DNA from: Dactylis glomerata
Lineage: Eukaryota; Streptophyta; Magnoliopsida; Poales; Poaceae
NCBI GenBank assembly: GCA_007115705.1
Contig: QXEO01001836.1
Location: 124,001-188,000 of the forward strand
Length of the DNA: 64,000 bases
Direction: 5' to 3'
A model generated the notes under the pieces. The model was not told the DNA's origin. It made no database searches and was given only the letters and a program-made list of their open reading frames with translations. Position numbers and translations under genes: made by a program. Positions within the stretch are counted from its first letter, which is position 1. Each line of letters starts with the position of its first letter. Below are positions 22,998 through 33,821 of this stretch, piece after piece.

Positions 22998-24640
22998 TGA
23001 TTGCTTCGGTTGTGATGATGAAAATAACCGATCAGTTAGGAACCCCAAGAGGAAGGTATGATGAGCACAGCAGCTAGTTTCCCTCAGTAAGAAACCAATG
23101 TTTTATCATCTAGGAAAAAGTCAATACTCCAGAAGGTGATGCTTGCTAGCTTCGCGATGGCTCCGGACAATTTATAAGGCGCCTCATCTAGGCTTTGCTT
23201 TGTGAGCGGCAACGTGGAACCTGCATACAACACAACCAAATACTTTGTTCCCAACTTACGATGAGGTTGTCAATCTCACCAGTTTGCTTGAAACAAAGGG
23301 TATGAGCGTATCGCGTGGAAAATAGTAGTAATATGCAAGTAAGGTAAATAGTGCGAGTAAACTAAACAGGTGATAGCAATATGATGGAAATAGGACCAGG
23401 GTCCACAGTTCACTAGTGGTGTCTCTCTATAAGATAAATAACACATGCTGCGTAAACAAATTACAGTTGGGCAATTGATAGAATAAAGATAACGTGATAT
23501 GTCAAGAAGATCACTACGCGATTTACTCTGGGCATTACAACAAAATACATAGACCACCATCCAACTGCATCTATGACTAATAATCCACTTGTGGCGAATC
23601 AATCCGAGAACTCCACAAGTATTAAGTTGCGAACAACAGATAATTGCATTAAGCAAAGTGTGTAATGTAAATAAAGCATATGCCCTCGAGCATATGAATG
23701 TTGTTTTCTCTCTTATGGCAACAGCACATCTACAACCTTAGAGGTTTCTGTCACTCCCCCAGATTCAATAGAGGCATGAACCCAACTATCGAGCATAAAT
23801 AATCCCTCTTGGAGTTACTAGCAACTACTCGGCCAAGATAGCTACTAACAACGGAGAGCATGCAAGATCATAAACAACATAGAGATAACATAAGATAAAT
23901 TTCAAAATAGCAACTCAATCATAACATCAATATTCATCGGATCCTAACAAACACAACATGTAGAATTACATAACGGTGATCTCAATCATGTAAGGCAGCT
24001 CATGAGATCTAAACATGAAGCACATGGTGGAGAGAACAACCATCTAGCTACTACTATGGACCCATAGTCCAAGGTAGACTACTCACTCATCGCGCCGGAG
24101 GCAAGCAAGGCAATGAAAAAGACCTCTGGTGGCGATTCCCCTCTCCGGCAGGGTGCCAGGAAGAGCTTCAGGACCCTCCCGATCTCGGGTCGATGACGGC
24201 GGTGGAACGCGATATCTTTCTGGAATTCTGTTTAGGTACTTAGGTTTTTCCTGTCGAGGGGTCTTTATAGGCGAAGGGGCAACGTCAGGAGTGGGCCGAG
24301 GCGCCGTCACACATAGGGGGCGCGGCCAGGGGCCAGGCCACGCCACCCTATTGTGTGGGGCCCTCATGGCCCCACTCCATCTCCTCTTCGGTTCTCTGGA
24401 AGCTTCGGTGAATTTCTGGATGTTCGGCTTTTGTTTCGTCCGATTCCGAGAATATTTCCTGTGTAACTTTTCTGAAACACAAAAATAGCAGAAAACAGGG
24501 AACTAGCACTGTGGCAACTTGTTAATATGTTAGTTTCAGAAAATACATAAAAGTGCCACGAAGTGTAACAAAACACTAAGCAAATGGTGTAAAAACAAGC
24601 ATGGAGCATCAAAAATTATAGATATGTTTTGGACGTATCA
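22998..24640 (-). repeat. 5' LTR of E2 (1643 bp)
   Basis: Undisrupted copy of the E2 LTR. On the minus strand it starts TGATACGTCCAAAACATATC and ends GAAGCAATCA. A palindrome lies at 24306-24359 and the TATA box CTATAAAG (minus) at 24263-24270. It is followed by GATCA. Confidence 0.92.
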
Positions 24641-24645
24641 GATCA

Positions 24646-25769
24646 CTATGAGATTTAATCTGGGCATTACTACAAGATACATAGACCGCCATCGAACTGC
24701 ATCTATAACTAATAATCCACCCACGGGGAATCATCCGAGGACCCCGTGAATATTAAGTTGCGATCAACAGATAACTGCATTAAGCAAAATGTGTAATGTA
24801 AACAAAGCATATGTCCTTGGACATAAGAATGTTGTTTTCTCCCTAGTGGCAACAGCACATCTACAACCTTAGAGGTTTCTGTCACTCCCCCAGATTCAAT
24901 AGAGGCATGAACCCAACTATCGAGCATAAATACCCCCTCTTGGAGTCACTAGTATCTACTCGGCCAAGATAGCTACTATCAACGGAGAGCATGCAAGATC
25001 ATAAACAACATAGAGATAACATAAGATAATATTCAGCACATCAACTCAATCATAATGCCAATATTCATCGGATCCCAACAAACACAACATGTAGAATTAC
25101 ATAACGGTGATCTCAATCATGTAAGGCAGCTCATGAGATCTAAACATGAAGCACATGGTGGAGAGAACAACCATCTAGCTACTGCTATGGACCCATAGTC
25201 CAAGGTAGACTACTCACTAATCGTGTCGGAGGCAAGCATGGCGATGAAGAAGACCTCCAGTGGCGATTCCCCTCTCTGGCAGGGTGCCGAGAAGAGCTTC
25301 AGGACCCTCCCGATCTCGGGTCGACGACGGCGGTGGAACGGGATATCTTTCTGGAATTCTAATCGGGTACTTAGGTTTTTCCTGTCGAGGGGTCTTTATT
25401 GGCGAAGGGGCAGCGTCAAAAGTTGACCAGGGGCCCTCACCATAGGGCGGCGCGGCCAGGGCCTGGGCTGCGCCCCCTGGTGGTGAGACCAGCCTCTGGC
25501 TTGGCTCCGTCTCCTCTTCGGTCTTCTGGAAGCTTCATTTAATATCTGGATGTTTGGCTTTTCTTTCGTCCAATTTCGAGAATATTTCCTGTGTAACTTT
25601 TCTGAAACACAAAAACAACAGAAAACAGGGAACTGGCACTGTGGCATCTTGTTAATAGGTTAGTTCCAAAAAATGCATAAAAATACCACGAAGTGTAATG
25701 AAACACTAAGCAAATGGTGTAAAAACAAGCATGGAGCATCAAAAATTATAGATACGTTTGAGACGTATC
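24646..25769 (-). repeat. 5' LTR of E0, second piece (the 5' part of the LTR)
   Basis: Continues the E0 LTR after the second GATCA (24641-24645). It contains the GC-rich palindrome (25436-25487) and a TATA position mutated to CAATAAAG on the minus strand, where E1 and E2 keep CTATAAAG. It ends (LTR start on the minus strand) with ACGTATCA at 25769, followed by CAAAG, the presumed target-site duplication of E0. Confidence 0.82.
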
Positions 25770-27459
25770 ACAAAGTCAGGGCCCATCATAGCTTCTTTGT
25801 ATATTGTTGGTTACTATTATCTAATAATATCTCGTCATCAAATCTTTCTATTTGATTACGACCAACTTGGTTAAATATGAACTTTGATGCCGTGACTATA
25901 ACACATTGTAGACGCGTGAGCCATGAATGCAGTTGCCGCTTCCAGAACATTTTCCGGTGCTGCGCTTCTCAGATCATCTCGCTCAGGTTCAATAACATCA
26001 TCAAGTTCTATCTTCCTCCCACTTAAACCTTTCGCAAAAAAACTCCTTCATAAGAAATTCACTTCTTTAGCGACAATCACTATGTGTTCGGGTTCATAGT
26101 AGAAGGAATGCCCATTGACATTCCTTGGGCTAACCTACAAAGACTTACTAATTCAATTTTGGTTGTAAACATTTTACATATGCCTCACATACCAAAATTT
26201 ACAAAAAGACAATTATAACTTATACGATGTCATTTCAATGATTATGATGGCACTCTATTCAGTGAAAACGGTAGTCTCTAAAGCATAATCCACAAATTAT
26301 ATTGGCAGTTTTATTTCATCATTGATCTAACCATGTTAAACAAGGTTTAATTACACCCATCGAAAACTCCATACTCCTATGGCGTTTCACGGGATGCAAG
26401 TTTGTGAAATAATTCACTTAACTCTTAGATGTTTGCTAAACTTATAACTCAAATATTCTCTTTTATGATCCAATCATAAATACTTGAATTTTCTTGTTAC
26501 AATAATTTCCACTTTATCATTTGAACATTTTCAATTGTTTCATACTTCTTCCTCATCAAGTAGATATACCATACATCTATTCGAGTCATTGAGGAAATAG
26601 AAAATACACCGCGATCGACTTTACACCATGGACTACATACATCAATATGTATGATCTCCATTTAGTTAGTCGCTTGTTCTGTTCATGGCCCATGAATGGA
26701 GTTTAATCATCTTTAGAAAAAGTCTCACAAGCGTCAATCAATTCAAAATCAAATGACTCAAAAATCCATCAATATGAAATTTCTTTCATGTTTTGTTTCC
26801 AATATGACTCAAACAGCGGTGTCTCAATAAGTGAAATTCCTTTTGTCTTGCAACCTTTAGCATCAGTGTTATAAATGTCTATTTGACCAACAAGATAATA
26901 ATAATCTATCCATCGATTATGAGAGACGGTAATAATTTGAACAACCATTGTTCTCATAATACCAGAACAAGATAACAGTTATTAAGTTCATAACGAATCT
27001 TGAAGGCTAGGTTTGATATTGACAAGAAGCACAATAACACTTTTATTTGTTTCTCAATGCGCATCATTATCATATTCTTTTGCTAGTTACTTAGGCCATT
27101 GTATTTCCTATATAGTGTTGCTTTATATGACATTTCATACCAACAAATCAGTATCGAATACCCAAGAATGACACAATCTAATTGTTATGCTTAATTTGGG
27201 TCTGTCCATCACATCATTCTCCTAATGACATGACCTCATTATTAATCGATAACTCATGTCTATGGTTAGGAAACCTTAACCATCATTAATCAATGAGCTA
27301 GTCTAGTAGAGGCGTACTAGGGACACGGTGTTGTTCATAAACCACACAAGTATTAATGTTTCCGCTTAATACAATTCTAGCATGAAATATAAACAATATC
27401 ATGAACAAGAAATATGATAATAACAATATTATTATTGCCTCTAGGGCATATTTCCTTCA
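25770..27459 (-). mobile_element. C2: decayed copia remnant (integrase to gag region joined to a partial LTR)
   Basis: From about 25935 the sequence is a degraded homologue of C1 13100-14460 (integrase C-terminal region back through the core to the protease region), with many small indels and no open frame. From about 27205 to 27459 it matches the last 270 bases of the C1 5' LTR (minus start TGAAGGAAATATGCCCTAGA). The gag N-terminus, primer site and most of the LTR are deleted in between. 25770-25935 is unassigned and may belong to it. Confidence 0.75.
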
Positions 27460-27540
27460 GGTTTTAAAGAGAACCCTATCCATCTTGTTCCTATGAAGTT
27501 CTTGGATAGTCTCATGTAGAATGACCACACCTTCCAAAAT

Positions 27541-29510
27541 TGAAGGAAATATGCCCTAGAGGAAAATAATATTGGACTTATTTGCATATTTCATATAGTT
27601 CATAATAGGTTTAATACTATGCTAGAATTATGTCAACCGAAAACATTGATATAGGTGTATTATTAAATGATTAGGAGTCCCTAGTAAATCCCCTATTTAC
27701 TACTAATTGTTATATGATCTTATTAAGTAAAATGTATTACTTAATTCTTCAAAATAATACAAGATTATAGGAAAAAAATAAATCTTTAATAAAATACATA
27801 AAAGCGTGATTTGTCATAATGAGTTTAGACAAATTCAATGGATTGGCTGCAAAATGTAGCATTGCTTAAAAGTCTTCGAGTTTCAATAAATTATTAAATT
27901 TGCAAGTACTTAAATCGTTTTAAGATAAGGAAATGTTTAACAAATTTTGAAATTAAACTCGCATTTAAGGTATCTCGATTTGATTTAAATCAAAGGATTT
28001 TTGGAGATGTCCAAAACTATCTGGATAAACCTATTTACATTAAACTGAGTGGGAGCGATGAAAAATAGCTTTGTTCTCACATTATATGTAAGAGTACATG
28101 TTCTAAGTGGGAGCAAACTCTATATGTAAAGTACATATTCTGAGTGGGAGCTATAACAAATTCATGTATGTGAATAACATATTATGAATTAAGAAGCGTT
28201 TGGCATCATAGTTATTAATTAGAATTAATAAATGGAGAAATTAACGCCTAAGGCAAATTTTTAAAAGCATTAAGTCAGAAGGTATGTTAGTCATAATTCT
28301 GAATGTCCCGAATGAATGAAGTCAAAAGTATTTGACTAAATGACTAAGAAAATATTGAGTCCAGGCTCAAATATTGGTTGACATAAGCGTCTCATCGTGT
28401 GCGCTATCCAAAACCAGGTTTTACATAAAGACAAACAATGCATCCCGAGTTCAAAAGTTGAAAGGTTGAGTAATAAATGATTATATAATCATTGAACCAA
28501 GAAAAGCCTACCCTGTAAATTCTTGTGAAAGAATTAATGGGCATTTCTGAAAAATGAGCGTACATCTGTTCAAAAATTTGGGAAATAAACCTCCATCAAA
28601 AGACTAAGCTAAAAGAAAGTGTGATTGGACGTTGAGATTGTATTATGCGATTTCGATTTAATCTACATAAATTAAAAGCTGCTTTGGTACTGGCAATTAT
28701 AATGTTTGGTTAGAGAAAGTTCAACTTCTAGATGAGTAGATGAGTGTGTTTCTATCTCACATGGTTAATGAGAAAATCAAAGTGATTGATCAAACACCAT
28801 TGCGTAACTAGAATTCAAAGTCTCACTCTTCTACCAAAGCATATACTAAAATGACATCATGAGATGATGAAAAAGTCTCAAACAAAAGTGACAAGTTGTA
28901 AAGGATATACAAATCTGAGCTGTACATATCGCTAAGGAAGGCTCCTCACAAAGCGTGCATGATCAAAGGATCATATGTCTGATATGTTCCATGATCGGTA
29001 AACAAAATGCGACTAGATTAGTTGTACTCTAGAGCAAGTGGGAGACCGAAGGAAATATGCCCTAGAGGAATATAATATTTGACTTATTTGCATAATTCAT
29101 ATAGTTCATAATAGGTTTAATACTATGCTAGAACTATGTCAATCAGAAACATTGATATATGTGTAGTATTAAATGATGAGGAGTCCCTAGTAAATCCTCT
29201 ATTTATTAGTTCATTGTTCAACTGATGATCGAGGTTTCTCGATCATAGAGCTTTACGCAAATTGACAATGAGATCATGTCATTTGATAATGCCATGGTGG
29301 ACATTACCCAAAGTATCTATTGCAACACGACTGTGTCATGATGTTTACATTACAATATGAAGAAAGTGTCATAGCTTAATCCTTAGACCCTGAGGTCATA
29401 CTTAATCACTATTTTTGGAGGAAACTTTAATTGCATCAACTGTCACACCATAACAGGGTGACTAAAAAGGTGACTCTGCACTTGGAGTCCAATAAATTGG
29501 CACACTTGCT
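27541..29510 (+). mobile_element. C3: decayed copia fragment with two partial LTRs, plus strand
   Basis: 27541-27720 (TGAAGGAAATATGCCCTAGA) and 29047-29215 are about 85-90 percent alike and mark two LTR starts. The second is preceded by a polypurine tract CAAGTGGGAGAC (about 29034-29045). The interval between has no ORF and repeats the motif GAGTGGGAGC or AGTGGGAGC near 28050, 28105 and 28140, as in copia 3' leaders. The left LTR is cut short. The right one fades into unassigned sequence near 29510. Confidence 0.65.
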
Positions 29511-29618
29511 TTGTGTCATCAGCAAGCCAAGAGAACTTAGGGTTTCTGGGGTGCAGGCATTGTTGACTTAGGGGTTAGGGGTGAGGGGTTGCTAGTCACT
29601 GGTGGTGGAGAAGAACTG

Positions 29619-30007
29619 TGTTAGCATACAACATGATTTGTTTATTGTATAAAGTAGATGGGAGACGATGTTTGGTAACACAGTTCAGTGATAAAAGCCT
29701 ACTTCTATGGGACATGCTTTACGGGTACTCCTCCCTATGTACTATAACGGTATTATCAATGACAAGTTCGCCACAGTATATGGACACATTAGATCTACAA
29801 AGGTCACGCTGGTCCAGCGGCCGTGCCATGGGCACTGGACCGTCCCCGAAAACTTAATCTTGTGTGTAACATGTCTTGCATCTAGTCTATTTTGGCTACC
29901 ACAGGTGCGTTCATGTATTAGGCCTAGGTTAGAGAGTTTGACTCCAACACGTAACCTACCCGCACAATCCAACTGTACCTATACACACAATCGACACTAC
30001 TCGGTCA
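29619..30007 (-). repeat. C4: copia LTR (389 bp), minus strand
   Basis: Begins TGTTAGCATACAACATG and ends ACTCGGTCA on the plus strand, followed by a polypurine tract (minus CCAAGGTGGAGAT, 30008-30020). It is homologous to the LTR piece at 49199-49500. 29511-29618 holds nothing I recognise. Confidence 0.7.
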
Positions 30008-30480
30008 ATCTCCACCTTGGCAAATATGTTGCCAACTATTAAATTGTCATCTTCGCACAAACACATGTGTATGTTGAACTTGGTTTCTTCTTATTGCTTA
30101 CTTGCATGAGCCGGCATCTGAATCCTCATCGGACTCTACTGCCTAGGCTGATCTTACCGCCTCTTCCTCTTCAGCTTCACCTAGAACGATGCACACATGC
30201 ACATGGTATTCCTTGTCCTTTTGCCCTTCGGCATCAACGTCTTATCCCTTATTGACCCGCATGGTCAACTTGTCCCAGTCAACATGGTAGCCATTGCCAT
30301 GGAGTTCCCCTAGTGAGATTAGATTCTTGAGAGCGCTTGAAACATATCTAATATTCTAGAGCACCAGTTCATCACGAGCTTTAGTCTTGATCTTGATATC
30401 TCCCATGCCCATGATATGCTATTTCACAACATCAAATTGATATACAGCTCCAAAATTTCCAGGCTTGTAGGTAGCAAACC
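30008..30480 (-). pseudogene. C4: copia internal fragment (protease to integrase linker)
   Basis: The minus strand near 30410-30270 reads, with stops, the copia pre-integrase motif NLISLGELHGNGY preceded by KIKTKARDELVL. That region normally lies far from the 3' LTR, so most of pol has been deleted between it and the polypurine tract. Confidence 0.6.
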
Positions 30481-30663
30481 ACTCATTTTTGGGTTGGTCT
30501 CCCTTGGACCGGCAGCCGAATGCCAGTCTAGGGTGGCAGCGTGCCGCGGGATGAGGAGTAGTACTTCGGTGTGTAAGAGATCCGGTTTGGTCCAGTCCAC
30601 GCACAACTGTTAACCAATGCGTGCGGTTTTTGGGTGAACGCTCGTTATCGTTTTTGTGTTCTG

Positions 30664-30945
30664 TCCTCTTAGCGATTTTCCTGCGTGGGTGACCTGCCGG
30701 CTCCATCGCCCGCGGTTCGGGGTGGAGGTTGGGCACGGGGTCCGATCCGCACATAGTACTCATTCGTCTGACAAGGGACTCGGTTCGTCGGGTTGCAGGC
30801 CTTTCCTCTTAGCGATTTTCCTAGGTGGGTGACCTGCCGGCTCCATCTCGCGTGACGCGGGATGGAGGTTGGGCTCGGGGTCCGGTCCGCACACAGTACT
30901 CGTTTGTCTGACAAGAGGATTGGTTCGTCGAGTTGGGGCTGCCGG
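30664..30945. repeat. Two-copy 140-bp tandem repeat in G
   Basis: TCCTCTTAGCGATTTTCCT starts at 30664 and again at 30804, and each is followed by GTGGGTGACCTGCCGGCTCC and a shared GC-rich stretch. Identity is roughly 85 percent by eye. It sits in the degraded 3' part of G. Confidence 0.8.
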
Positions 30946-31139
30946 CTCCCGTCTGGAGCCGGTTTCCAGCCCCCGTGAATAACGCTTAGAAAGGTAAAAG
31001 GTACTTTAAAGCACTTTTTTCGGGGATCAGCCGTATGCCGCCCAACTTTCTTTTATTCATCAGTACTTGCTCGGGATACAAGGTTTTTGCCTTGGCTTAG
31101 CTGAAGGTCTTAAGCGATCGACATCACAATTTGTCTCGG

Positions 31140-31916
31140 GCGAAGCTGTGAGGTGCTCCCTCCTACCCTGAGGAAGGGCCAGCCCCCGAGACAAGAGCTT
31201 CTGCCTTCTTGCCCGCTTCGGGTGGGACTTCGTTGGTGCCGCCTGTCGGCTAGAGATGAGGGGCTGGCTGGCTCGACGCCGGGCGGCCCGGCTGGACCGC
31301 CGCCACCCGCTGCAGTATCTAACGCTTCTCGTCAGCGATGACCAGAGCTTCTGCCAGCTTTGAACTGGCCCTTGCGCACTATATCGACTTCTTGTAGCAT
31401 CCGGTGACAGTGATCACCCCGCGGGGGCCCGGGAGCTTCATCTTCAAGTAGGCATAGTGCGGGACTGCCATGAACTTGGCTAGGGCAGGTCGACCAAGCA
31501 GCGCATGGTAGGGGTTGTTGAGGTCTACCACCTCGAACCAGATTGGCTCGCGGCGATGGTTGTCCTTTCCACTGAACAACACTTCCAATTTGATCCTTCC
31601 CATTGGCGTGCAAGAGTGTCCCGGCACGATCCCATGGAAGGTTAGCTTGGTTGGCTTCAGCTGGATCTCTGGGATACCGAGTTTCTCCATTAAAGTGCGA
31701 TAGAGCAGGTTGATGCTGCTACCTCCATCGATGAGCACGCGCGAGAATCGGCATGTGTGTGTCTCCGAGAACACAATCGGGTCCAAGACCAGCGCGTAGC
31801 CCCCGAATCTCGGCATGAGTGGTGGATGGTCTTCGCGCCCCCAGGTGATAGACGCATCAGACCAGTGCATGAACTGCGGCCCAACTTGTATGACTGCATT
31901 CACCTCGACACCAAAC
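31140..31916 (-). pseudogene. Protease and pol linker of G
   Basis: From 31916 downward the minus strand encodes the gag-protease linker, then a retropepsin with VLIDGGSSINLLYR (catalytic D-G-G, common in plant gypsy) and NPYHALLGRPALAKFM. A TAG at 31379-31381 interrupts a clear continuation (CARASSKLAEALVIADEK), and a second TAG follows near 31320. Beyond 31140 similarity becomes uncertain. An ORF start within E1 antisense to its LTR is a chance fusion. Confidence 0.85.
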
Positions 31917-33540
31917 TGATACGTCTCAAACGTATCTATAATTTTTGATGCTCCATGCTTGTTTTTACACCATTTGCATATTGTTTCGTTACACTTAGTG
32001 GCACTTTTATGCATTTTCCGGAACTAACCTATTAACAAGTGCCACAGTGCCAGTTTCCTGTTTTCTGCTGTTTTTGTGTTTCAGAAGTGATACACAGGAA
32101 ATATTCTCGAAATTGGACGAAACAAGTTCCTGAAGTCTTATTTTTCCCGGAAGCTTCCAGAGATCCGAAGAAGTGTCGGAGGGGGGCCACCAGGGCCCCA
32201 CACAAGGGGGTGGCGCGGCCAGGCCCCTGGCCGCGCCGGGCCCACGTGAGGGAGCCTGGCTCCACCTCTGACATTGCCCCTTCGCCTATAAAGACCCCCC
32301 GACGAGAAAAACCTAAGTGCCCGATCAGATTTCCAGAACACATCGCGATCCACCGCCACCGTCGACCCGAAGATCGGGAGGGTCCAGAAGCTCTTCCCGG
32401 CACCCTGTCGGAGAGGGGAATCGCCACCGGAGGTCTTCTTCATCGCCATGCTTGCCTCCATAGCGATGAGTGAGTAGTCTACCTTGGACTATGGGTCCAT
32501 AGCAGTAGCTAAATGGTTGTCTTCTCCACCATGTGCTTCATGTTTAGATCTCATGAGCTGCCCTACATGATTGAGATCACCGTTATGTAATTCTATGATG
32601 TTGGTTTGTTGGGATCCGATGAATATTGGTATTTATGATTAAGTTGTTGTACTGAATTATATCTTTTGTTATCTCTATGTTGTTTATGATCTTGCATGCT
32701 CTCCGTTGTTAGTGGCTATCTTGGCCGAGTAGTTGCTAGTGACTCCAAGAGGGGGTATTTATGCTCGATAGTGGGTTCATGTCTCTATTTCACCTGGGGG
32801 AGTGATAGAAACCTCTAAGGTGGTAGATGTGCTGTTGCTACTAGGGAGAAAACAACATTCATATGCTCAAGGGCGTATGCTTTGTTTACATTACACACTT
32901 TGCTTAATGCAATTATCTGTTGTTCGCAACTTAATACTTTTGGGGTGTTCGGATTGATATCCCCGGGGTGGATTATTAGTCATAGATGCAGTTGGATGGC
33001 GGTCTATGTATTTTGTTGTAATGCCCAGAGTAAATCTCATAGTGATCTTCTTGACATATCACGTTATCTCTATTCTATCAATTGCCCAATTGTAATTTGT
33101 TTACCCAGCATGTTATTTTATCTATGGAGAGACACCACTAGTGAACTGTGGACCCCGGTCCTATTTTAATCATATTGCTATCACCTGTTTACTTTTCCCG
33201 CACTGTTTACTTTACTCGCATATTATTACTGTTTTCCACTCGATACACTCATAACCTTTGTTTCAAGCAAACCAGTGAGATTGACAACCTCATCGCAAGT
33301 TGGGAGCAAAGTATTTGTTTGTGTGTGTGCAGGTTCCATATCACCTTCAGTCGTCACCGTCTCTCCTCTCCTGATCGATAAACCTTGGTATCTTAACTGA
33401 GGGAAAACTAGCCGCTATACACATCATACCTTCCTCTTGGGGTTCCCAACGGGCTGGTTATCCACCACGCACAAGGACAGTCTGCTTCCATATCAACTGG
33501 TCGCCATCAGCTAATTTTCTGGCGCCATCACCAAGTAGCA
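31917..33540 (+). repeat. 5' LTR of E1 (1624 bp)
   Basis: Starts TGATACGTCTCAAACG and ends ACCAAGTAGCA. Upstream of the TATA box CTATAAAG (32286-32293) is a perfect 12-base inverted repeat (GGCGCGGCCAGG at 32212-32223, CCTGGCCGCGCC at 32226-32237). Confidence 0.93.
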
Positions 33541-33550
33541 GCTAATTTTC

Positions 33551-33567
33551 TGGCGCTGTTGCCGGGG
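33551..33567 (+). other. Primer-binding site of E1
   Basis: TGGCGCTGTTGCCGGGG, one base off the tRNA-Asp-type site, 10 bases after the LTR end, the same spacing as in E2. Confidence 0.85.
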
Positions 33568-33821
33568 AGGAAAGAAGACTTCTGCGAGGGGAGTTTTTCG
33601 CACGCACATCCTTTACTTTGTTTTATTGTTTTGCTTTACTTTATTTATTTTACCTGCATCATTTTATATCAAAAACCCAAAAAAAAATTAGAATCCTTGG
33701 TAGTTGTTATTTTTGTTGGTCTGTTATTGTCTTGCTTTATCATGCTTTCTATCAATGGTTGGTTTCTTTGAAACTAATTCTTTTTGGCAAGGTGGGTTCA
33801 CGGAAGAGCAGCAAAATTATT

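Larger units (their letters stand above)
8843..24640 (-). mobile_element. E2: non-autonomous Athila-like LTR retrotransposon, full length, TSD GATCA
   Basis: It is flanked by GATCA at 8838-8842 and 24641-24645, inside the LTR of E0. Both LTRs come to 1643 bp once the C1 insertion is removed. The internal part is only 3963 bp (19035-22997), with a primer site, one 291-aa gag-protease-like ORF, a long 3' UTR and a polypurine tract. No RT, RNase H or integrase is present, so it must have relied on a partner element for movement. Confidence 0.93.
6239..25769 (-). mobile_element. E0: Athila-like gypsy element, minus strand, interrupted by F and by E2
   Basis: Parts present are the 5' LTR in two pieces (25769-24646 and 8842-8287), a primer-binding site (8263-8279), and gag-protease (8100-6239), then the break caused by F. 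The 3' half of E0 lies to the left of the window, beyond F. The LTR starts TGATACGTCTCAAACG on the minus strand, the same family type as E1 and E2. It is the oldest layer of this nest. Confidence 0.85.

Noticed and set aside
31379..32014. 211-aa minus ORF taken as one protein
   Set aside because: The first part is antisense to the E1 LTR. Only the part from 31916 downward is the G protease.
33618..33821. First 68 codons of the 368-codon E1 frame, with a hydrophobic start resembling a signal peptide
   Set aside because: This is T-rich leader sequence between primer site and ORF. The same region in E2 is non-coding, and another frame looks more protein-like.
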